From contig NW_019091502.1 of the NCBI RefSeq assembly GCF_001949145.1, positions 489,253 to 553,252 on the forward strand: a stretch of 64,000 bases of DNA, given 5' to 3'. Shown piece by piece: positions 46,131 through 58,984 of this stretch (the first letter of the stretch is position 1; every line of letters begins with the position of its first letter). A program made the translations under genes and the position numbers. The notes beneath the pieces were generated by a model that was not told where the DNA came from, did no database searches, and saw only the letters and a list, made by a program, of their open reading frames with translations. Source of the DNA: Acanthaster planci. Its lineage: Eukaryota > Echinodermata > Asteroidea > Valvatida > Acanthasteridae.

Positions 46131-48367
46131 GTTCAACTCCCGTCCAAGTACGACCAGGTGGTGTTTACGCCCTCAGAGGAGGAGGACCAGGAGGCGGTGG
46201 AGCTGGCGTACGCTCTCAGCCTCCCCCGCCGTGACTCCGAGGAGGGGAGCGTCGACCTGCGTAACACCACGCACTCCCTCAAGCGCCACCTCCGGATCGT
46301 GTGGTGCAAGAAGGCGGCGGTCGGCATCGCGGTGGCGCTCTTTCTTGCTGCTGCAGTCACCATAGCTTTGGTTTTAGGTGACTACCAGGCGTTTGTCTAA
46401 TGTGTAGATTACCATGTGATAGAACACAAATTTCTTCTGTGTAATTGATCATAAAATTGTCGACTCACTTTTGGGTTGACGTAATATGACAGATAGAGTC
46501 AGTCATCGCGTTCTTTTAAACCGAAAAAGAGCCGGGGACTGGATATCCGCCCTTTCACAATCTTCTCCAACATCGTCACGCGTCGCAGTGCAATCTTTCA
46601 CTCGCTGAACCTTGAATATTTCCAGTATCATCTGGTAGTCGTTTGACCCTAATTTGGTAAAAATCAGACCTGTAATTCTCGCTCAACGCCCGCATTCCTG
46701 ACACAGGTCAGCCAAAAATCCATCCTTTTTCCAATTCGTGCTCAATACCGGCGGGCCAACAATGTCATATTGAATTCAAATCTCATATTTCTCTCTAATA
46801 ATGAGTATTTTCACACGCATCCCTAGTTTCATAGCGATTGAAAATATGACGCTGAGCTCTGGGTGGATAATCCCTCAGCACTGTTAGAGTCCAAAACACC
46901 TCGACGTCTCTGAGGGTTAATTGGACTTCATGAATTATGTTTATTGCAGTTTCTAAAACAAAATGAGTGATTGATCTTCAAGAAGTTGATACGTGTTTTA
47001 GAATCTAAAAGGGAAATATGCCTACTTTATTTTTTCTAGTTTTTGGGAAAAAGATGTCAACGCAAGCATCTGGTGTGAACGCGACAATCTCCACAACAAA
47101 AATTTATGAAGGTACGTAGGATGGTTTTATCTGAATTAAACACTGGTTTGCCAACCTCCATCATAAAAAGCTGTGTTCAGACAATAAAAACGTTTACTTT
47201 TCAACTTTATAAGAAGTCATGGTGGCGTAGTGGTCCTTTCCTCGCCTTTCACTGCGGCCCGGGTTCAATTCCTGGTTCGGTCCACATGTGGATTGGGGTT
47301 TCAGTCCCTGCCTGATTCCGTGGGTTTTATCCAGAATATTTCCCGGGGTTTTCCTCTCACCTCTAAAACCGTAACTGCTTCTCACTGTCTCCTCTCTCCA
47401 GATGTGGGCCATATTCGACTCACGCTGTAAATATGAGGGTCTGTGTGGAAAGCAGTGCTATGCACAGATTGGAGCTTACCCTCGTTAAATATGACATAAA
47501 TTAAAAAAAATTTGGAAAGAAATAGAACTGAAGAGAAACCGAAGGCAACGGAAGAGGTTTTCAGAAACGACCACCTGACAAAATTGGAGCGCATTTGTCA
47601 TAATCCATGGTTCAATTTCCCGCGTTTTTCTTTCTCTCCTGCCTTCGTCCGCAGAGTGCGCGCCGAACCAGTTCAACTGCTCGCCAGGCGACTGCATACC
47701 CAACAGGTGGCGCTGTGACGGTATCGTGGACTGCTTAAACGAGGCAGACGAACGGAATTGCGGTGAGTGATTTGCATCACATGAGGACGCCATTAGATGT
47801 TTTCTGAAGATTGGTTTATTTAACAAGCAGCACCTCGCCCCGTAGGAGTTAAACTGCAGCCACCAATCACATTTAATTATGGGCGCCGACGACAATTTGT
47901 TAGCTGCTGGCCAATTCTCAGAGGCCACCTGTGCTTGGGTACCAAGCAAAATCGACCAATGTTGACAATGGTCGCATCTCATCAACCTTACCCCCAGATG
48001 CGTACCCACAGGACCAAATGCAGGGTTACAAAAATGTTAGGGAGCCCGCACATTAATGAAAATGTGTTCTCCTGCAGATAACTACACAGCAACCCCGTGC
48101 CGTTCATGCAAAGCCTGGAGGGATGAATTTCAAACCCACTGTCCCCCGTCGGTTTGTCCTTTCTATCCGAGCTGCACATCGACTGGTCACTGGGAACCTG
48201 TGCAATGCACACTGAACAACGCCAGCTGCTGGTGCGTGGACTGGAACACGGGTGCTACCATGCCAGGGAGCTTGGTTGAAGATGTGGTGAAGGATGGCCG
48301 GCCGTTCTGTGAAATGAAGCCAACACAGCAAAACAATCAAAGGGACAATAGAAGATCAGCACCATAA
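46131..48367 (+). CDS. Type II membrane protein with LDL-receptor A and thyroglobulin type-1 domains (5' end missing)
   Basis: Three coding exons: 46131-46377, 47655-47762 and 48078-48367. The first encodes a cytoplasmic segment with a YxxPhi-type sorting motif (YDQV), an acidic stretch ([12 protein letters not shown]), basic residues ([12 protein letters not shown]) and one TM helix ([20 protein letters not shown]); charge distribution predicts the C-terminus outside. The second is a phase 1-1 LDLa module with six Cys and the full calcium cage (CDGIVDC...EADERNC). The third is a thyroglobulin type-1 domain ([24 protein letters not shown], final RPFC) with a short polar tail and stop at 48365-48367. 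The first exon has a consensus acceptor (ctctctccag) so the start codon lies upstream. LDLa modules bind ligands; thyroglobulin domains often inhibit cysteine proteases. The role of this protein is unknown. Confidence 0.8.
47218..47511 (+). mobile_element. tRNA-derived SINE, family B, with an A-rich tail
   Basis: The tRNA-like head has an A box TGGCGTAGTGG (47223-47233) and a B box GGTTCAATTCC (47262-47272). It is followed by a body with GATTCCGTGGGTTTTATCC and CCCGGGGTTTTCCTCTCACC, resembling the conserved central domain of V-type SINEs, and ends in TTAAAAAAAA at 47501-47510. It lies in the intron between the TM and LDLa exons, on the sense strand. Confidence 0.65.
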
Positions 48368-48867
48368 ACCTTCGCTCGTCGCCCAGCGCCCGAACAAGGC
48401 GCTGCAGGGGAGAGCTGATGGCCTAGTACAGATTTTAGTGAAGGAAATACGTCACACAGGGTTACAGCTAACGACGCACGGAGCATTGTGGGTACATTTC
48501 TGCCAGACGCGGGAACTCGCTCAGTGCCGCGTTACACAAGCGGCGGTTATCAGTTTGATTTTTTCTTCCTCATTGCTGAAAATATTCTCACTTATTCGTT
48601 CATCCAAAATTGATCAAGATAACCAATGATTTGAAATATGTCGCCCAAAGATACGTGACTAGCGCTACTTAGTGAGATTGAGAATATAAATTACGATACC
48701 GTGATTGGCCAAGGCCATGTTCTATTATTGCCGAAACTTTGCCCGCGTTAAAAAATTGAACATAAACCCATCATAGCGCCCTCTAGCTATTTCACTCGCA
48801 TCTCCTTGCCGAAAGCTTAGGGATGCACCCCACCAAATCTTTGGATTTCTGCGCGAGTGCTCATTAG

Positions 48868-49262
48868 AATTTTGTGATCCCACAGGGTTTTTGCAATAAG
48901 ACATGCCATAATCAGGAGGGATTATAGAGATATTTCGATAAATCACGATTTGGGGACTGGTAGTTTCCAATTTGGGCGATTTCTTTTACAAAAAGCCCAA
49001 ACCAGTGGGCCTATTTTGCATAGAGGCAGGCGGCTACATTCAGAGCTGAGCGCATGGTTTTACGCCTATTTCAGGGACATCTTCGGGGAAAGGTGAATAA
49101 AAAAAATCGCCTAGCTAACCCCGATAAAATTGAAACGAAAAGTGAACTTCTGAATTTCCAGTGAAAAACTGGAGGCCAGCCTCTTCCCGAGAGTCAACAG
49201 GCGGCGCTATTTCGGTCCGATTTTGCACTGTTTCCTACGGGCTAGTACTTGGTGCATTGCAA
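48868..49262 (-). repeat. Three-copy dispersed element, copy 2
   Basis: Inverted relative to 43808-44225 and full length: it keeps both the TGCACCAAGTA end (near 49255) and the ATCAGGAGGGATTATAGAG/GACATGCCATAATC end (near 48900). Confidence 0.7.
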
Positions 49263-49784
49263 GTGTTAGCTGGTACCTTTACGGCTTGTGAAGGACAAGC
49301 AAAGTATTGGAAGTAATTACTGCTGCAACCATGATCCCTACAGTTACATTTCGTGCAAATTCTTTCATGCGCACTCCTTTGGTGCTGACCAGGTCAGTGT
49401 CAGTTCTCTAGCCAATTTCAGCTCAAAGAAATTATTAGTGGTAGCCAGTATTAAGGCGCTTTTCCATATGTACGTTTTTGGGTGCGTTGCTAGTCACGAT
49501 ACGTTCATGTATTGCACTTTCTCAGGCACAAAAATCGACTCCATTAACAGAAATACACGTTTGCGTTGCGTTCAGTTCGCAGATCGCTGCAGGGACAATT
49601 TTGACGGGTACGCAACGCTTGAAGCAAGTGCATGTTGACGCGCATATGGAAAAGGCGTCTTTATGGAACAATGTGTGATGAATGGGACGAAAGAAAGTGA
49701 TGACTAGACGATAATGATGAGGCGAACATGACATTTGAGACTTTTTAGTGTGAACATTGTGTAGAAGTGTAAACGGATCCAGAA

Positions 49785-50010
49785 CCACGTTTTTTTTGGG
49801 GGGGGAGGGGACAAACGAGTTTTCGGGGGAGACATGTTGGATTTTTTTCCACGCAATTTTTCATGTGGTTTTTAAAGGGCGTGGCTTCATTTTACACGCT
49901 TTTACATGGAAGGGAAAATAAACCGAAAACTTTGCATTTCATTATTTTGTACCCCAAAAGACAAAAATGCTCGGGTGGCCCCGTTGCCCCCCCCCCCACC
50001 AGTTCCACCC
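49785..50010 (+). repeat. Poly-G-flanked dispersed repeat, copy 3
   Basis: Between a G run (49797-49808) and a C run (49986-49998). It contains CATTTTACACGCTTTT (49888-49903) and GGTGGCCCCGTTGCCCC in the same order as copy 1. Confidence 0.5.
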
Positions 50011-51371
50011 TTAATATGCAAAGTCTTCCAGCCGTCCGGCTCATAGCAAATTTGGCACAGTTAATAACTAACTGCATGTTGGCCGCTTTAGCTCGGTCAG
50101 AAGACTTCTGCATTGCTTTCATCCGAAATTGAAAATTCAGACTACAGAGGGCGCTGTATTTACTTAGATTCGTTCCCTGCGTTTATAATATTATGTGGGT
50201 TCGTTGCGGTATAATGAAATTTTGTAACCGCGGCATTGGATTGGTCCCCGTCCCTATATTACATGGGTACAGACCAGTTAATCAGTTGCCATAGACAACA
50301 GTGATAAATATCCCCACTTCAAACAATCAGAAAAAGAATATACACATTTCGTAGGAGTTCAAGACACATAGGCCTATCAAATTAAAGCTCATTTCCCAGA
50401 CTTTTATTTTCCTTTCCATTTTCAATGGCTTTACAGATGACTTTTGAAGATACTCTTCTCCGGAGAAAATCACCCCTCAAAACAATCATGCGACCCATCG
50501 CCATTTTCCAAATTGATACCCACACTCCATTGCAAAATAAAGCCATTTGGAGGGCCCCATTTTGTCTGATACTTTCAGATATACACGCGGACAGTCCTGC
50601 TCCTAGATTCCATCCTCTTTAGTAACCAGAAAAACCACCCAGTCTACGTGCCACGAAATGCTCTAATAGTGGAGAATTTGAAAGCCTACAAATCATCATT
50701 TGGTCTGCACTGGATCTCTTACTGGCTTGCAACCATATGGGGACCGGTAGCTAGCTAGCTGTGGTTTAACATTTACGATTAAGACCTGTCAATTTGGATG
50801 CTGACATTTTTGTCAGGCCAATAGCAATGCAAAACATGCAATACGTTTCAGCGGCGAGGCGAACGAAACACAAGTACCTATCCTTGCTAAGCCTCGGTTT
50901 ATCAAAGTGTGGTAATTTATTTTTTAATGATTATCAACAATAAATCATTCCGTGGCAATTAGGTCAAATCAGAGGTCATTGTGTTAAATTTTAGATAATG
51001 AACAATTCATGGTGAAGTTATTTTCTGCAACAAAGAACGAAAAGCAAAATATTCTATCAGCTCCTGCTTGATTTGTGTATTGAGCGGGCATTGTGTCCTC
51101 ATTTACATTAAACCGGCAGGATTCTGCCGGATTCATTACCCGCTACCGGTCCCAACGCTTGGAGGACGTCTGTAAGACGTCTGGAGACTATACACGGGAC
51201 GGGAACCAGTCTACCGCGGCATAAAATACAGGAAGGTCTTGATTGGAACAAAGACTAGCACCGTTGGGATTTTAGGATTAGTATAGGTTGAAAGAGGAGA
51301 GAATACTCGAAAACTTAAGAAAAGATACGACTTCCGCTTGAAGTAAACATAATTAAGTAGCCCTTCCATCT

Positions 51372-51690
51372 GATAGTTTCAAGTTCGGGGCATTTCTTTC
51401 ACAAAAAGCCCCAAATTGCGGGCCTATTTAGGATAGAGGCGGGCGGCTACATTCAGAAATGAGTGCTTAGTTTTACTGCTATTTTGGGGGTATCTTCGTT
51501 GAAAGGCAAATAAAAAAAAATTCGTGGCCAACCCCCATGAAATTGAAAAGAAAAGTGTATTCTTTCCATAATCTTGAATTTCTAGTGAAAAAACGAAGGC
51601 CAACCTCTTCACAAGAGTCAACAGGCGGCGCTGTTTCGGTCCGATTTTGAACAGTTGTTTATGGGATAGCATTTGGTGTAGTGCAACCTT
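51372..51690 (-). repeat. Three-copy dispersed element, copy 3 (truncated)
   Basis: Same orientation as copy 2. It keeps the CAGGCGGCGCTGTTTCGGTC and TACATTCAGAAATGAGTGC blocks but lacks the ATTATGGCATGTC end, stopping near TTTCAAGTTCGGGGC. Confidence 0.65.
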
Positions 51691-53484
51691 AATACTAGTT
51701 TTGGTTGACATCATGCGTGTCGGACATAGTATTTAGTGTCGGTAGCGGTATCTATCATTCAAACATCAAAGTAAAACTCAAGTATTGACTGAGCAAATTG
51801 TCGATTCTTCAGTCAGAGTTGAGACTTAAATTCCCGGCTTCCGTGATCTATACGGGTGTCAACGAACCAGCCCGGCCAGCCCTGATAACAATGACACGGC
51901 GATCACAGACGCCCTGCCGCCAGCTACCCCCCCCCCCGACCCCAATGTGCCGCAGGAGGGTCTAGGATGGGCATACAGTTCCATAAGAGAAGAGTACACA
52001 ATCAAACTTGACTTCTGGTTTGCGGTTTACTGAAACGGTAAACAAGGAAATGAAATCAACTCGATTGGTAAAATCAAGAACGGCTGGTACTTGAGCACGT
52101 TGCTGGGAAAGGCCACTAAAACTAGCTGAAAGCCGTACACAGACTAGTTTTTTTTAATCGTTTTCGTTGTAAGACCATTGGGCAAAGATTATTGTGGAGG
52201 ACTTGAAGGTTGACAGCTTAGGGGAGGTAAACTTTTGTTTCTACTTGTTCCTGAGAGATGGGAGAAAGTTTGGCCTTTGTGTTGTTCAGCTTTCGAACAT
52301 ATTTGCCGATTTAGTTTGTAAATTCGTCAGTTAATGTATAAAAATAAAAGGTTTCGGCTGAATTGCTCCACGTTATTCTTCCCTGTTGATTCGGCTATTG
52401 CTCTATTTGTTTGTTTGTTTTTTTTATTGCTACTGTCTCTAAAACGACCGGGGCATTTGCTGACACGCATAAGTTCTACCTTTATTGTAAGAGCAGTGCA
52501 GCGAGTTGATGAGCATTTAATTAAAAGAAAAAAAATAAAAAGTATCCATATTTTAAAAGTGGCTGGACATTTTTAATTTATTAAGTTATTTTTTACATTT
52601 TTAAGTTATGGAGAACAGCACAGAGAGCTGAACAAAGTCGTTTTTGCCCCAAATTATTGTTCTCAGGGTTCACCAACGTAAGTAGGCCAGAAATATATCT
52701 GCCGAGCTCATTAATAAAAGTTATAGACTCAGAAGAGCCATGGAATTGGGGAGTTGGAACAATATGGCACTGAATCTCTGGCCTGGACTCAGGGCTTCCA
52801 ATTCTGAGCAATTTGGTTGCAATCAGGTCCGAAAGTGGCACTATTTAGCTGTTTTGTAGAGGGATGCATTTTCAAAATAGCTACTTTTCTAGGCAGTGAA
52901 ATTTCCGTTATTTTAGGGGTGGTCTGCTTTGGGTGAGAATTTCTCAAAAATTCATTGGTCAACCTACTAAAAATTGAGAGGAAAATGAAAGAGGACATGT
53001 CAAACATCATTTTTCTGTGCAGCCTGTGAGAGTTCTGAATATTTTTAAAATGTTTGCGAAATATGGGGACTTATCACTGCTGTCTATGGGAATTTATTTG
53101 CTGCGGTGCACCCCTCAGCAACTTTGAATATAGCGCCCTCTCCAGGTCTTTGTCTCATCTCGTTGTTCGTCTTTGTCTAAGTTTGCAAAGATTTGTAAAA
53201 TTGGTCAAGGTTTTGCACGTCCACAATTCGTGACTTCATTTTCAACATTCTGTGTGCGCAAGAAAGACTCGTGTACGTGGGTATAATGTATTGAACAGGC
53301 TTGGATCCTGGTGTTTGGGAACCCCAAATGCTTTGTGATCCCTTCGCAAAATATTGGGAAAGGAATTAGCCAATAATATGCTTGGAGATAAAATGGCCAA
53401 AATGGACAAAAATTTAAACGTGGAATTCGCCTATATTATGCAAAAATTCTCATGGTATGTGTACACAAAGGCATTAATCCGTTT

Positions 53485-53790
53485 TGAAAAGGGGGGGGGA
53501 CATGGCCCTGATCAGAACAAAATTTGAGCGTGAAGCGCGAAGCCCTGAGCAGCGTGGGGTCCGGGGCCCGCTCAGGGGCCCTGAAAGCTTTTGGAGCATA
53601 GGTGCTCTGTGGTGTGCTCTGAGACAATTTCTGACTACTTTAACCAGTCTCTTTAACAAATGCTTTTGCAAGGTATAAATTTTCATTTAGGCTTTGGAAA
53701 AAAGTGTGTGTGTGTGGGGGGGGGGAATTGACATAGTGTCTCCCCACCTAGAAGGGGGGGGACCTGTCCCCCGTCCCCCACCAACTGACG
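53485..53790. repeat. GC-rich repeat-like stretch with G runs
   Basis: G runs at 53488-53499, 53717-53727 and 53753-53760 enclose GAGCGTGAAGCGCGAAGCCC and a self-complementary GGGGCCCGCTCAGGGGCCC, plus a (GT)n run at 53705-53717. It ends CCTGTCCCCCGTCCCCC. It looks like part of a high-copy element, but no second copy is in the window. Confidence 0.4.
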
Positions 53791-54899
53791 CCCATGTGTG
53801 TACATTTTAAAATAATGAATGGTTTTTGTCGTCAATACATTTCATGCATTGCAAAGGAGAATTTTGTGGTGAAACCAAACAAACGTGATAACGGTTTCTA
53901 TTTCAAAATGAAAGAATAATTGTTGAAAATTCCGGTACCTCACCTTGTTCCCCTGGGCGACGCCAGCGGCGCCAGTCAGACATCAACACTCCCGAAAAAT
54001 ATTAATCCCCTAACTGACCCCCTTCTTTTCGTGTTTACATTTCGACTTAAGAGCGGTTAATCATTTACACCGCACGGTAGCGTTTCACACCATCCGCTCC
54101 GCACTGCCACAACAGCGGTAAGATCGACGCGTTCGGCCCCGCAAAGCTGAGCGACCCTTGCGCGCCCTTTCCTACCCGTGAGCCACCGCGCTTGCTTTGC
54201 AGCGTAGCGTCCGCGGCCGCGGCCGGGGTTTGTTTGTCGTGTCGGGGACCCGCTTTTGGCGGATTGTTGGCCTACTGTTTGTCCATCCTTTGTTGGGGAT
54301 TTGAAAAGAAGTTAAATAGGCGACGGGGGAACGTGTAAAGTGGAGCAATTATGACTGATACTCCACAATGGGAAATCGAGAAAACATTGACTGCAACTGA
54401 GTTCATCTTTTTCTGTCCGTGGATGTGGAAGCTATAAGTTCTATTGCTCGTGATCGATTGGTTGGCACAACTGTATAAGCAGAACAAATGCCGAGCTACA
54501 ATTCTGTGATTGCATGTGATTAGATTACTGAGGGTCAGTTTGACGACATGGGGACATATGATAACAATAAGAATGGTAGAGATTGCTAGTATATAGGTGA
54601 CGGATTTGGCACGGTGTGTGGACTAAACAAGTTTTTGTTCAGTGCGAGCATTGGTTCATTATGATAAAATCTTGATTTTGGCGCTCAGTATATATTTTTG
54701 AAATCTTGAATTATAATCATAAATAAAAAAAACTTTCTCTGATCGATATAAATGATCTATACGAGATAGAGCATTTTACTCACTGTTATGCAGCAATTTG
54801 AAATAAACAACGATAACATTCTTCAAATTTGTGACTGGTGAACTTTTCAATATACGATATTTCGTTGGCAAAATTTGTTTATGGTTGCAGCTTGCTTCA

Positions 54900-55240
54900 C
54901 CTTTCGCCCTAATGGCCAATAGTCATCCTTCCTCTAAATATTGACCGATCGCAAAGTTCAACCGCTTACAGGCAAACAGCACACGCGCACGATAAATCTC
55001 TTACACGCATCATTTGCACACGCAATCCCCTCATTTGCATTCGGCCCTCCGATTGGCTGAATCCGACCCCACCTCTTTGTCCACATAGCAACCAATTGTG
55101 TCGCTATTATTTTGTAATTAAATGGTACTTATTGGGCAACTTGTATTTCGTGGGCGGCTGCTGGCGGGGTATATTGCGACTGCTGGAATTTGAAAATGGC
55201 GTGATATTAGAAAAATTTCCGGAGTTGATCGACATACTAG
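54900..55240 (+). promoter_or_regulatory. Promoter-like cluster upstream of the SNAG gene
   Basis: In 300 bases: a perfect octamer ATTTGCAT (55033-55040), a CCAAT box inverted (ATTGG, 55052-55056), CCAAT near 54914 and 55090, GGGCGG near 55152 and GGTATATTG near 55168. Upstream lies a CpG-rich patch (54100-54250). A transcription start near 55.2 kb, 3.9 kb ahead of the SNAG exon, is a guess. Confidence 0.25.
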
Positions 55241-58200
55241 GGGTGTAATCAAACAGGCGTGTGCTGATCCCAGGATTAAGCTTAACTATGACGTCAACCC
55301 CAAACTCTAAATCTTACATGCAATCTAAGGAATTTCATAGTAAATTCATAATAAATAATGACATCAAGTGCAATCATCATCCATAAAATCACATTAACAC
55401 CAAGAATAATACATTTTTACGTTTGAGCCAGTATCCTTATCAACTAGCAGTGTTCTATGTGGCGAAACTCTATAATAACCTGACAAGAGATAAGAAGTAG
55501 GATTGGAAAAGATGATCCTTAAAATTTCAAAAGAAAACAAGACACAGAAAATGAAAAAAAAAAAGGCCTACGCACTTCTACAGCTTAGAAATATAATTTC
55601 AATCGTTCGTTAACCGAAGCTTGTCTCCAAACAACGCCCGCCAACCCAGGACTGTTTGTCACCGGTTTGGCTTTTCAGCTGAGATGGCATTGTGGAAGAG
55701 TGTTCGAGATCAGGCCACGTACAATATTAGGGACGTTTTCTTGAATCTCAATGCTTTTAACTTACACTTGCAAAAATGATCACTCATGATTGATTCATTC
55801 CATTAAACTGTGGTGTAAGACTACGAAATAAATCAACAAGTTATCACTATCAAATCCTGTCTTTAGGCATTCGTTAGGCGGACCACCTTTCCAGGTAGTC
55901 CACCCTTCTCGTGAAATTTAAAAGAGATATATTTTTGCAGGCTGTCTGCTTGAATGGATAGCCAGCCTAAACGGTATGCACGTTTTGCTTTCCACGTAAC
56001 ATCAACAGTACAACATCACACCAAATGTGCAGGCGGTTTTGTTTTCAAAAGTAAGCATGCGCAGAGTTCTTCAATCGCGAAATGTAACGCCCACCAAGTC
56101 AGTTGTACAATCATCGGGAGAGTAAAGACTTGCCTTTAATGCGCATTTGATCACTTTGTTGGAACTAGGGCGTACTATAAATTCAAAATTATTGTTATTA
56201 TAATTATTATTATTTCTATAGCATGAAGTTCGTAATTGTTTGGCTCTCAGAGTGACTGATTCCAACTTATTTTGAACCAAAGCAATCTTGGCACAAATGG
56301 GCAGGTGTGCTTGGTATTTTTTTTATGAGATTTTGACTCGTTAACACAAATCTTCGCAGAACCCTTACGCCGAGGTTGGTTACCAACACGGAAAATTCTT
56401 CAATTTATTTTCCTTGTAATGAATTTATTGGTTTGGTATGTCGGCTGTTGAATGCCATACCTTGAAACCAGTTGCTAGGCAAGCATCCGCACGCAGACGC
56501 AGTAACATTGCTAATCACCATGGCGATTTGCGGTAGGAGATTACAATGATTAGCATCAACTTCAAAGAGTAAACCGACGGCAAACAAAAACACCATGAAG
56601 AAAGGCCAAACACGTTGAGTTAATATTTATCATGCAACATTTATGGCCTGTTTTCCAGTGTTTTTGTATTTTAATATTACAGTGCCTTGTGTAATATGAG
56701 GATTTTTTAGATGGAAAGGAAAGCATCTGTTGGCAATCTAATTCGATTCCTGTGTTGAATTCTCTGTTTTCTGCTGTTGGTTTTTTTTTAGCTTAAACAG
56801 AACACAGTGGTAAAAAGTTGATGTTTCACATTTTTAATATTAATTACGGTTCCTATTACCTCAAAAATCCCTTTTGCGAGAGTCCCCAATTAAAGTAAAA
56901 ATAAAGTTTTCAAACTTTGTTTTGAAAGAAAATGATAACTAAATGAAATGTGTATCATTCCAATCATCGCGTTTGTGGCAAATATTTTAAGTTTTACAAT
57001 TATGATATCATTTTTGTCAAGTTATGTAAGTGCTTGTGTAATTTTCCTGCCGACAACTCCTTGGCAAGAGTTGATTTTGTCTTATCATTTCAAAACATGG
57101 GACCAGAAATAAACTTGTTTCACGGGAAATGGTGTTTCTCTTCATTCGCATAACTCCTGACTCCTTCAAAATGTCAACAAAAATGCTGATACTCCACTGC
57201 TAATCTGAAAAAACGCGCCAGCAAATGTGCCGCCAAACTCATTAGTGGCTGCTTACGGCGGCAATAAGAAAGGAAAATGGCCGTTTAACAGATTGTCGAG
57301 GGTTGCCAGGTAACGGGACATGATGTCACGCACGGTGATGCAAGTGAGGACAAAGGTCATCCACGCGGACATTATGATACCAGAAATATATTTGGTCATC
57401 GAGTGGACTACGGTGTGTATTTATTTGTATGAAAAATGGGGCTCTTGTATTCGATCGGAGTATCTTGTGGAGAGGGAAACTCATCCAGTCTTTCTGTAAT
57501 CATTTAAAATATTCATAGCAACAATCATCATTCACAGCTGCTATTGCCATGGACACTTTTCATTCGGTCAAACTGTGATAAAGTGTGTCCTGCTTAATAA
57601 GGACAATCAGATGACAGTCTTACGGCTGAGCTCTTATCCACTAATGAGCAACTCCGATTGGTATGCCACTGCAAGCCAACAAAAGGTGGTACATCATCCA
57701 GAAACCCACACGGTCCCGCGTACGAAGGTCTCGCGGGTGCGTAAGGCTAAATCCATGTATGTCCTGAAGTCTGAAAAAGGGGGAAAACACAGAACTACTC
57801 GAGTAACTGAGTTTGGTCCAAACCGATGCATCGTGTAGGTCCCTCCCCTGCGAGACGACTACATGAGCACCACGACCCCTCGTGACCTCTTCTCTTATCT
57901 CAACGGAAGCAGGTACCGAGAGCTACCAAGCTCCTGCCTTCTAGCCAGTTTGAGAAAAAAAATAATAGAATTTGTCAGGGCTTATCGACAGAATTGAATA
58001 ATTACCAGTTCCGCCTTTTGTTTGTTCAGTCGCATCTCTGTTGGTGGCAAACGTACCTCTCTATTTCCACGCGCTTGCCGAAAGGCTTTATTGTTATTCT
58101 GAGGAAGCTACTTTTATTACCAAAAACAGGAAAACGAGGCGTCAAAGTTTTGATCGGGACGAACAAAACGCAGCAGTAATACAGATCAAAGTCGTGTGAA

Positions 58201-58976
58201 AAAAAGACGAATTTAACAACATCCACATTTAAATTCAACAACAGGGAAAAAATCATTTACACGCACGTCTTCAAGATGAATTTATTGTGGCATTGGTAGA
58301 GTATTTATGATTATCATGCAAGAATATTCACTGATACTACGTTTCAGTTTTTAACACTATAAATAAGTAAAGAACCAAAAGAAATTTACAGGTTACCCAC
58401 TGCCCCTCTCTGTATCCGCCTCTAGTGAAAACGGTTTAGTAAGTTGTCCACGGATACAATAACATAATTGATAAAATTGATAAGTTAAGGGTTTTATCAG
58501 TTGGCAAAACATCACTGAATTATAGCAACACGAAAGCGGATCTTCCTTTCTGAATTGCTTCAAGTTTTGAACTGTCCTGGGTGTAAAACAACAAAGATGA
58601 TCCTTCTAACATATCTGAAACTGCGAAGGGTTTGCTTGGATTGTTGACTTGGCAGCATTTCAAAATCCTGCTTGATTTTATAATTTACGGCGCTGCCTTT
58701 TTCTGATAACGAATGCAGCTGAATTTTTATTTGAAAAACAATAAACCACACAACTTCTACTTTCTAGTAGTGTGCTAGTTTTGATGACGATTTGTCCAAA
58801 GTATGAAAACCTGTCAAGTTTGGTAGAGTTCTGGCTTGTATGACGTATACGAAGTCAACAACATAACAGAACTAAATTTTTTTGTTCACTTAAGTTCAAA
58901 GTATTTATCCTTGTGGATAGGCTTTTGTGTATCTTTAAAAGCTGGGATTGTTCAGCGCAAGCGTATTGGGCACACA

Positions 58977-58984
58977 TGACGTCA
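58977..58984. promoter_or_regulatory. Palindromic CRE-like site 120 bases before the SNAG start codon
   Basis: A perfect TGACGTCA, with an inverted CCAAT (ATTGG) 10 bases upstream. Placed close to a start codon, it could be part of a proximal promoter. The same octamer also occurs at 33301 and 37572, so chance is possible. Confidence 0.3.

Noticed and set aside
46131-46377. Reading the GC-rich exon in the frame that would continue the 38508 exon
   Set aside because: That frame gives an Arg/Ser-rich peptide ending in a stop, whereas the chosen frame has a clean TM helix and joins the LDLa module in phase.
47041-47111. Possible extra exon between the TM and LDLa exons (consensus acceptor ttttttctag and donor gtacgt)
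   Set aside because: Its 71 bases would leave phase 0, but the LDLa exon needs phase 1; direct joining of the TM exon to the LDLa exon is in phase, so I leave it out. An alternative transcript cannot be excluded.
57575-57838. 87-codon open frame, Lys/Arg-rich toward the end
   Set aside because: No recognisable domain and no convincing splice or promoter context.
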